From Treponema sp. UBA4232 (GTDB taxonomy: Bacteria; Spirochaetota; Spirochaetia; Treponematales; Treponemataceae): DNA of 11,438 bases. The position numbers and the translations under genes are program-made. The stretch is taken from NCBI GenBank assembly GCA_002396325.1, contig DGXM01000219.1, forward strand, positions 1-11,438, written 5' to 3'. Below, one piece after another: positions 6,873 to 11,438 of this stretch. Numbering within the stretch: the first letter of the stretch is position 1; every line of letters starts with the position of its first letter. The notes below the pieces were generated by a model, which saw nothing but the letters and a program-made list of their open reading frames with translations, made no database searches and was not told the origin of the DNA.

Positions 6873-7201
6873 AGCTTATTCATATTATTGCATCGTGTTT
6901 TCTGACATTTGCTTGTGTAAATATGTGGGCCGGAATGATTTCTTCGTGCCATAAAACAATTGTAGAAACACAACGGATTGAAAGAAGTCTGGAGAGGGAT
7001 TCGTTTTTATATGAAGGATTTAATAAAATCTGTTCATCTAAAACAGGAATCGAATGGCAGTCGGAAATGTTTGAATGGAAAAAACTTAGTTCAGCATTAT
7101 GGCATTTCGACTCCATCTTTTTTACAGAAAGATTGGACTGCTATGAGGCTTCTTGGAAAACGGAAGATAAAATTGTTCGGGTGTTTTTCCCAAAGAAATA
7201 A
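6869..7201 (+). CDS. Small membrane-anchored protein of T2SS operon
   Basis: No family recognised. The 110-aa product begins with an N-terminal hydrophobic helix (about 4-24), then a charged helical stretch (IVETQRIERSLERD) and a compact C-terminal part rich in Trp, Phe and Cys. This resembles a pseudopilin layout (long N-terminal helix plus small periplasmic head), but there is no processing motif of the G-F/M-x-x-x-E kind. GTG start, overlapping the preceding stop as GTGA, with GAGGAAA (6858-6864) as ribosome site. It may be a GspJ/GspI substitute or an unrelated assembly factor; the only support is topology and position. Confidence 0.6.
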   Translation: MKLIHIIASCFLTFACVNMWAGMISSCHKTIVETQRIERSLERDSFLYEGFNKICSSKTGIEWQSEMFEWKKLSSALWHFDSIFFTERLDCYEASWKTEDKIVRVFFPKK

Positions 7202-7261
7202 GGATATCTCTGAAAATTGATGTTTTTCGAGATTCCGCAATTTGAAAAAAAGGAAAGTGAA

Positions 7262-8437
7262 ATGAAAAGTTCAACTGTGCATAAGTCTGATTATGAGCTT
7301 TATGCGTTTACTGTACCGCTCGGTTATGTCGGTAAAAAAAGAAAATCGTTCATTACTCGTGAATTGGAAAAAAATCATCCGGGATTTTCAGATTCCTGTT
7401 GCTTTGATTCCAAAGTACGGCTCCGCAAAGGAAAAATACAGTCGCTTGTCACTGTGATGAATAAAGTCCGTCTGCAGGAATATAAAAAAAAGTCAAAAGG
7501 GAGTCTTTCTCTTGAGGGAATAAAGGGAATGAAAGTGTTCGGAAATAAAAATCTTTCCATTTTAACACTTGCAGTGCTTCTTTTTGTTTCCTCTGTTTTG
7601 GTTTTATCTTATTTGTTTCGATCAACGGAAAATCTTCCGGCATTGGATAATGAGACTCAGTTCAATGTAAAGGAGGTGGAGAAAAAAAATAATCTTTTGA
7701 GTGCGGATGAAATTCTAAATTCGTTGTTTGAAAATCTTTCTGATAAAAAAAGCAGAATATCGATGTTTTCTTTCAAAGTGGAAAAAGATCTGGGGGAAAG
7801 TAAAGCCTGTCTAAATCTCTTGCTGAATAATATTTTTCCTGAAGATATTGTCGGCTTTGCAGATGTGTCTGAAGTAAAAGAGTCAATAGGTGCTGTTTCG
7901 TATGATTCCAGAAAAAGCCGTTTTTTATACACGCTTGATTTTCCTGTATATGATTCAGATGAAACGTCATTGCGTATGAATGAGAGTCAACTTAAGGAAG
8001 TCAGGAGTCTGATTAATTCTTTTGGAATTATTGAATTTGAAAATCAGCAGTCTGGTGATTATAAATGCACAATTTCAAAAGAAAATATTTCTGATTTTTT
8101 TTCTTCAATGAATAATTTCTTGAGCAAAGAAAAACTTGAGTTGACTTTGTGCAATATTGTAAGAAACGACAACGGATTGCAGTGTGATTTGACACTCAGT
8201 GAAAGTTCAGCCGGAAATAACATTTTTACTATTTTGAAGGATAAATGCAATCTCTTTTATGATGAAAGAGAAAAAAAATTGCCTGTTGAAAAAGTGAGGG
8301 GCTCAAAAGCAATTGCTCCCGAGAAAGTGATCTCTGAGACAACAGGTGAAAAAATCGGGTCTATTCTCACAAAAGATGGACGTCACATAACATATTATCG
8401 CGGTCAGGATGGCCGTGTAAAAGGAGTTGAAGAATGA
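7262..8437 (+). CDS. Bitopic inner-membrane protein, GspL-like topology
   Basis: No family recognised by sequence. From ATG 7262 the protein is 391 aa: a basic cytoplasmic region (about 1-95, many Lys/Arg), one membrane helix (about 98-119), then about 270 periplasmic residues with alternating strands and helices. That cytoplasm-helix-periplasm layout is that of GspL, which links GspE to the periplasmic parts; a fused GspL/GspM role is possible but unproven. The start is chosen because AAGGA sits seven bases upstream (7250-7254). An earlier ATG at 7220 and TTG at 7217 are open in frame but have no close ribosome site. The C-terminus (EKIGSILTKDGRHITYYRGQ) contains a small beta-like repeat. 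The end overlaps the next lipoprotein gene by four bases (ATGA). It is visibly more AT-rich than gspD. Confidence 0.75.
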   Translation: MKSSTVHKSDYELYAFTVPLGYVGKKRKSFITRELEKNHPGFSDSCCFDSKVRLRKGKIQSLVTVMNKVRLQEYKKKSKGSLSLEGIKGMKVFGNKNLSILTLAVLLFVSSVLVLSYLFRSTENLPALDNETQFNVKEVEKKNNLLSADEILNSLFENLSDKKSRISMFSFKVEKDLGESKACLNLLLNNIFPEDIVGFADVSEVKESIGAVSYDSRKSRFLYTLDFPVYDSDETSLRMNESQLKEVRSLINSFGIIEFENQQSGDYKCTISKENISDFFSSMNNFLSKEKLELTLCNIVRNDNGLQCDLTLSESSAGNNIFTILKDKCNLFYDEREKKLPVEKVRGSKAIAPEKVISETTGEKIGSILTKDGRHITYYRGQDGRVKGVEE

Positions 8438-9009
8438 AATTAAAAATTGTTGTTGGAATGTTGTGCGCTGTACTTGCATTGTCTGGATGCGCTTCTGTCG
8501 GAAGAACTGCTAAGGCGGACTTTCATGGATTGATAGTCAATGAATTCGGTGTACCGGTAAGTGGTTATGAAATTGAAATTGATGGAAAAAAATCTGCAAT
8601 CACAAATGACAACGGTTTCTTTTTGATTGAATCCTGCAATGCCGAGAATATGATTTTTACAGCAAGAAAACCAGAATGGGATACAATAAATGCAGCAGAG
8701 TCCGTTGTTGATTCGACAAAACTTTATGTGTATCAGGCAAAAAGTCATCGTGCGGTGCTTGCTGAAATTGAAGATGAAATACTTGGCGGTCATTATCAGT
8801 CGGCCCTTCAAACAATCTGCGGTTTGGAAGATGAATGGGATGATGATTCCAAATTGAAATTTTTCAGAAGTGTGATTTGTTACCGTCAGGGATATTTTCT
8901 GGATGCGCTGAACTGCCTTGATGAATCAGGAATTGATTGTTCGTCTAATACTTATGTTTCAAAGTATCGAATGATTCTCGTGTCAAAAGCGGGAGGGCAT
9001 AATGAATAA
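8434..9009 (+). CDS. Lipoprotein with carboxypeptidase-regulatory-like and TPR-like parts
   Basis: The 191-aa precursor has a classic lipoprotein signal: LALSGC with the lipid-attached cysteine at C19. Residues about 29-90 (FHGLIVNEFGVPVSGYEIEI, then TNDNGFFLIE) resemble a CarboxypepD_reg beta-sandwich. Residues about 106-165 are helical, with paired helices of the kind seen in TPR repeats (GHYQSALQTICGLE, then YRQGYFLDALNCLDE). Lipid-anchored TPR proteins serve as secretin pilotins in type IV pilus systems (PilF/PilW), so a pilotin-like role for GspD is a plausible inference from context. AAGGAG (8421-8426) is the ribosome site; start and end overlap the neighbours by four and eight bases, so it is coupled in the operon. 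Confidence 0.8.
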   Translation: MKLKIVVGMLCAVLALSGCASVGRTAKADFHGLIVNEFGVPVSGYEIEIDGKKSAITNDNGFFLIESCNAENMIFTARKPEWDTINAAESVVDSTKLYVYQAKSHRAVLAEIEDEILGGHYQSALQTICGLEDEWDDDSKLKFFRSVICYRQGYFLDALNCLDESGIDCSSNTYVSKYRMILVSKAGGHNE

Positions 9010-9439
9010 ACTCCGTTGTTTGATTCTGTTCACAATATGCCTGTTGTGTGTTGGATGTGAAAATCCATGCGAGAATATTCTTCCGTATTACATAACTGAT
9101 AAATACATTTCAGTCGGTCAGGAAAAAGATTTATTTGAATTTGCCGGTGCATATATTGAAATCTTCAATAATACTGATTTGGAAGTGGAACAAGTGACAG
9201 TAAACTTCATGCTTTATGATGAAAATGGAAAAAGTGCCGGAATCTATGGAAATCAAGTGTCCAGTTCGGTTGATTGTGGAATTATCCCTCATAAAAGAAA
9301 AACCGTTGTTGTTTCCTTGGATAATGCGCTTGGCCCGAATCTGGAAAAATCCTATCAGTTGGATTTTGTTTATATCAGTCGAATTGTCTATACGGATGGA
9401 ACTGTTTGGCAGAATCCGCTCGGACTTTTTGCAGTTTGA
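9002..9439 (+). CDS. Small lipoprotein, FxLYD/DUF5780-like beta-sandwich
   Basis: The 145-aa precursor has a lipoprotein signal (LLCVGC, attachment at C19). The mature part reads as one beta-sandwich: AYIEIFNNTDLEVEQVTVNF, LYDENGK, IPHKRKTVVVSL and ISRIVYTDGTVWQNP. The pattern of an N-N-T turn, a strand set and a final Y-x-DG-x-x-W resembles FxLYD or DUF5780-type domains, judged by eye only. Ribosome site GGAGG (8992-8996), five bases before ATG 9002, which overlaps the preceding gene by eight bases. Function unknown; it may be an accessory of the secretion apparatus or a cargo-associated surface lipoprotein. Confidence 0.75.
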   Translation: MNKLRCLILFTICLLCVGCENPCENILPYYITDKYISVGQEKDLFEFAGAYIEIFNNTDLEVEQVTVNFMLYDENGKSAGIYGNQVSSSVDCGIIPHKRKTVVVSLDNALGPNLEKSYQLDFVYISRIVYTDGTVWQNPLGLFAV

Positions 9440-9440
9440 T

Positions 9441-9449
9441 AGGAGGTGA
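9441..9449 (+). promoter_or_regulatory. Near-perfect Shine-Dalgarno of the C11 peptidase gene
   Basis: AGGAGGTGA is a nine-base complement to the 16S rRNA 3' end, starting two bases after the preceding stop codon and ending three bases before ATG 9453. It is the strongest ribosome site in the window, suggesting high translation of the peptidase relative to the apparatus genes. Confidence 0.75.
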
Positions 9450-9452
9450 AAA

Positions 9453-10745
9453 ATGAAATGGAAGTTATGTCTTGTATCGGTTTTTGCGATTTTCGTTTCC
9501 TGTTCATTTACCCCGGGAACTTCTTTGCATAAATCATCGGCTGTGCAGATAAGAGAAAATAATTTTATTCACGACAAAGCTGATTGGACTGTGATGGTTT
9601 ATATGCCGGCAGACAATAATCTCGAGGAAGCGGCATTGGAAGACTTGAACGAAATGGAAGCGGCTGAATACGATGAAGAGAAATTGAATGTTGTCGTTCT
9701 TCTTGATACTGACGGGTTCAATGATGGAATTGATGATTGGCCTGGAACTCGCTTGTATGAAGTAAAGCATGACAAAAGTGGAATGAATCAATCTCTGTGT
9801 TCCATCAGATTGGGCTCCCCGGAACTGGGCTTGAGTTCGCGTACTGATAAAGAGTTGAATATGGCTGATAAAAGAACAATGTGCAATTTCATAAAATATG
9901 TGAAAAAGAATTATCCTGCCGAACATTTTGCGCTTGTCGTCTGGGGACATGGAACAGGATATCGCTCACTGAGTAAATCAAATACCCGCGCAGTTGCTAT
10001 CGATGATACGAGTTCTTCCTTTATGCCAATACCGACTTTGAGGGATGCTCTTGAGCAATCGATTGATGGTGAAAAACTGGATTTCCTTGGTTTTGATACT
10101 TGCTTTGCTTCTGAAATTGAGGTTATGTACGAACTCAAAGATACTGCTCATTATTTTGTTGGCGAAGAAGGTACGCAGCCTGTTTCTGGATGGGATTACT
10201 GTAAATGGCTTGGCAGTGGTTTCTCTTATGATGACAGCGGCTTGGAGTTGGGAAAAAAGCTGGCTTTGATCAGCAATTCTGATTCTCATCTATGCGTTGC
10301 AGATCTTTCAAATTTAGAAAATCTATTTTTATCCTTTGATGAATTTGCCTTGAAGTTTGCTAAAGCCGCTGCTGAAAAAAAATCAGTGGTTACAGAAAAG
10401 TTGAAGGGTGTGCAGAGTTTTAAGAGTTATGGAGCTGCATTGAATCCTGTTTATATTGATGTTGTTGGAATGGTTCGTTGCGGAATGGAGTTGTTTCCGT
10501 CTTTGAAAGAAAGTGCAGAGGATGTTGAGAGATTGCTGGGTGAAGTTTGTGTTCTTTCTAAGAATGAAAATATCGGTGTTTATTTTGGTTCGGTAAAATC
10601 AGACGGAATACCTGCATCGGAATTTTCTCCATATTATGTTCAAGGCTCCGGGGTCTCGGGTCAGTGTGAATTTGTAAAAAAGTCAAAGGGATATGTCCCA
10701 AGTTCATCAAAAGAAAATAAATCCTTACTTGACGTTTTGTTTTAG
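9453..10745 (+). CDS. Clostripain-family (C11) cysteine peptidase, probable lipoprotein
   Basis: Predicted extracytoplasmic cysteine endopeptidase of the C11 (clostripain) family, clan CD; characterised members cleave after Arg or Lys. The 430-aa precursor starts with a signal ending AIFVSC, giving a relaxed lipobox with C17. The family core is clear: DWTVMVYMPADNNLEEA (44-60), the catalytic His motif VVWGHGTGY (162-170, H166) and the catalytic Cys motif LDFLGFDTCFASEIEVMYEL (209-228, C217), then FVGEEG and SGWDYC (235-250). Both catalytic residues are present. C11 enzymes are often activated by self-cleavage; I do not see where this one would be cut. A 13-base gap separates it from the preceding lipoprotein gene, so it is part of the same operon, which is unusual for a T2SS locus. 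It may be cargo of the system, a processing enzyme, or a surface virulence or nutrient protease. Confidence 0.9.
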   Translation: MKWKLCLVSVFAIFVSCSFTPGTSLHKSSAVQIRENNFIHDKADWTVMVYMPADNNLEEAALEDLNEMEAAEYDEEKLNVVVLLDTDGFNDGIDDWPGTRLYEVKHDKSGMNQSLCSIRLGSPELGLSSRTDKELNMADKRTMCNFIKYVKKNYPAEHFALVVWGHGTGYRSLSKSNTRAVAIDDTSSSFMPIPTLRDALEQSIDGEKLDFLGFDTCFASEIEVMYELKDTAHYFVGEEGTQPVSGWDYCKWLGSGFSYDDSGLELGKKLALISNSDSHLCVADLSNLENLFLSFDEFALKFAKAAAEKKSVVTEKLKGVQSFKSYGAALNPVYIDVVGMVRCGMELFPSLKESAEDVERLLGEVCVLSKNENIGVYFGSVKSDGIPASEFSPYYVQGSGVSGQCEFVKKSKGYVPSSSKENKSLLDVLF

Positions 10746-10785
10746 AATTCAACAGTGAAATACTGTAAAAAAAAATGGAGGCAAA

Positions 10786-11438
10786 ATGATAAAAAGAAAA
10801 TGCAAAAAAATTGTTGCATCGGTTCTGGCCTGCGGCTCTTTGCTTATGGCTATGTCAAATCTTAATGCAGAACATATTCCTGGTTCGGGACTGTGGATTA
10901 CAGACCACTGGGAAAATCCAGGTTCTGGTGGAGGCTCTTCCTCCGGCTCTGGAAATGGTTCGTCCTCTAGTTCGTCTTCTAGTTCGTCCTCTAGTTCGTC
11001 TTCTGGTTCCGGCACCTCTTCCCAAGGTGGTTCTCAGCAATCCGGTACAGGCGGTGGAACTTCTGGAAGCGGGGCAGGCACTGTATCTTCTGGAAATAAT
11101 ACGGGCGGTTCCTCTTCTGGATCTGGAAATTCTTCCGGTGGAAATACTTCGGGAGACAGCGGTGAAAGCGGTAACTCTTCAGGAACACAAAAACCATCTT
11201 CCGGCGGTTATACAGCAGGCAGTTCGGGAGGAAGCTCTTATGATTATGAGGCACAGAGACAGAACTCATTGATGCAGAAACTTTCGGATGTGAAGAAATG
11301 TGTTTCTGATTTGAAAAATACTTTGACTTCAGAGGGACCCGGTGCTGCTTGGAATAAAACAAAGCAGTATATCAAATCAACTTGGATTTACAATAAGTTA
11401 TCAGGAAAGAAGCTGGCTGGCGTTTCCGAGTGTGAAGA
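10786..11438 (+). CDS. Secreted Ser/Gly-rich low-complexity protein, partial
   Basis: Open to the right edge, so the stop is missing (217 complete codons seen). GGAGG (10777-10781) lies four bases before ATG 10786. The signal peptide has a basic start, a hydrophobic core (about 9-23) and a likely signal peptidase I site after SNLNA (A28). Next come a short Trp-containing stretch (about 29-45) and about 115 residues made almost only of Ser, Gly, Thr, Asn and Gln (about 46-160), including 15 Ser in a row. After this the protein becomes ordinary again (about 163 onward): helical, Lys-rich, with CVSDLKNTL and WNKTKQYIKSTWIYNKL. The low-complexity part is probably a flexible, extended linker separating the N-terminus from a C-terminal domain beyond the window. 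It follows the C11 peptidase by 40 bases with no terminator, so likely the same operon, and is a candidate secretion substrate. Function unknown. Confidence 0.8.
   Translation, partial: MIKRKCKKIVASVLACGSLLMAMSNLNAEHIPGSGLWITDHWENPGSGGGSSSGSGNGSSSSSSSSSSSSSSSGSGTSSQGGSQQSGTGGGTSGSGAGTVSSGNNTGGSSSGSGNSSGGNTSGDSGESGNSSGTQKPSSGGYTAGSSGGSSYDYEAQRQNSLMQKLSDVKKCVSDLKNTLTSEGPGAAWNKTKQYIKSTWIYNKLSGKKLAGVSECE
10957..11004 (+). repeat. In-frame 12-base tandem repeat coding poly-Ser
   Basis: Four units of RGT-TCG-TCY-TCT in a row, with Y alternating C, T, C, T, so there is also a 24-base super-period. The first unit begins GGT and the other three AGT. The array encodes the run of 15 serines. Copy-number change by strand slippage would keep the frame and only alter linker length. 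Confidence 0.85.

Noticed and set aside
7217..7261. Earlier starts (TTG 7217, ATG 7220) for the GspL-like gene
   Set aside because: The nearest ribosome-like sequence is about 17 bases away, while ATG 7262 has AAGGA at normal spacing. Kept as an alternative only.
10752..10766. Hairpin ACAGT-GAAAT-ACTGT between the C11 peptidase gene and the Ser/Gly-rich gene
   Set aside because: Five pairs only, followed by an A-run rather than a T-run on the coding strand, so it is not a terminator for this operon. It could be chance.
10749..11040. Minus-strand frames with repeated acidic or Arg/Thr repeats opposite the Ser-rich region
   Set aside because: They are the complement of the 12-base tandem repeat in a strongly supported plus-strand gene with its own signal peptide and ribosome site.
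10811..11272. A 153-codon plus-strand frame rich in Val and Leu across the Ser-rich gene
   Set aside because: It is a shifted reading of the same repeat. The frame from 10786 has the signal peptide, GGAGG and a normal composition after the linker.
1..11438. CRISPR arrays, tRNA or rRNA genes, insertion sequences
   Set aside because: No spaced direct repeats, tRNA-like cloverleaf, rRNA sequence, transposase or terminal inverted repeats were seen.

Overview
The window looks like chromosomal DNA from a Gram-negative, double-membraned bacterium of moderate-to-low GC. My best guess is a spirochaete of the Treponema type. That guess rests on loose lipoprotein signal sequences (for example FVSC), several small lipoproteins, the general codon and amino-acid style, and a degenerate, reduced type II secretion (T2SS) locus. 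No rRNA or marker gene confirms the taxonomy, so it is inference.

Left part (about 1-1934), minus strand: rlmE (23S rRNA 2'-O-methyltransferase) is followed closely by a LysM + M23 cell-wall endopeptidase gene. Both are transcribed leftwards and end at a strong hairpin with A- and T-runs on its flanks (52-91), which can terminate transcription from either side. A 160-base divergent gap (1935-2094) separates this pair from the right-hand operon. It holds four copies of the octamer AAAAGTTT, a shared AT-rich -10-like box and a perfect 6-3-6 inverted repeat just before the first ribosome binding site.

Right part (2095 to the end), plus strand: one long, tightly packed operon with overlapping or near-touching genes. 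It begins gspD (secretin), gspE (ATPase), gspF (inner-membrane platform), gspG (major pseudopilin). In place of recognisable gspH-M genes come three unassigned membrane-anchored proteins: a 70-aa PilX/GspK-like helix protein, a 110-aa bitopic protein, and a 391-aa protein with a cytoplasmic, one-helix, periplasmic layout like GspL. Two small lipoproteins follow, then a clostripain-family (C11) cysteine peptidase with a lipoprotein-like signal, and finally a secreted protein with a long Ser/Gly-rich segment that runs off the right edge.

The core T2SS proteins are themselves unusual. GspD appears to carry three tandem STN/N0-like modules. GspE lacks the usual N1 domain and the tetracysteine zinc domain. 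GspF is about 90 residues short at the N-terminus. Together the locus reads as a stripped-down, lineage-specific T2SS or pseudopilus machine with its own candidate accessory proteins, and possibly its own cargo: the C11 peptidase, the Ser/Gly-rich protein, or both. No prepilin peptidase (gspO), gspC or conventional gspL/M is visible here, so those functions must be elsewhere, replaced or absent.
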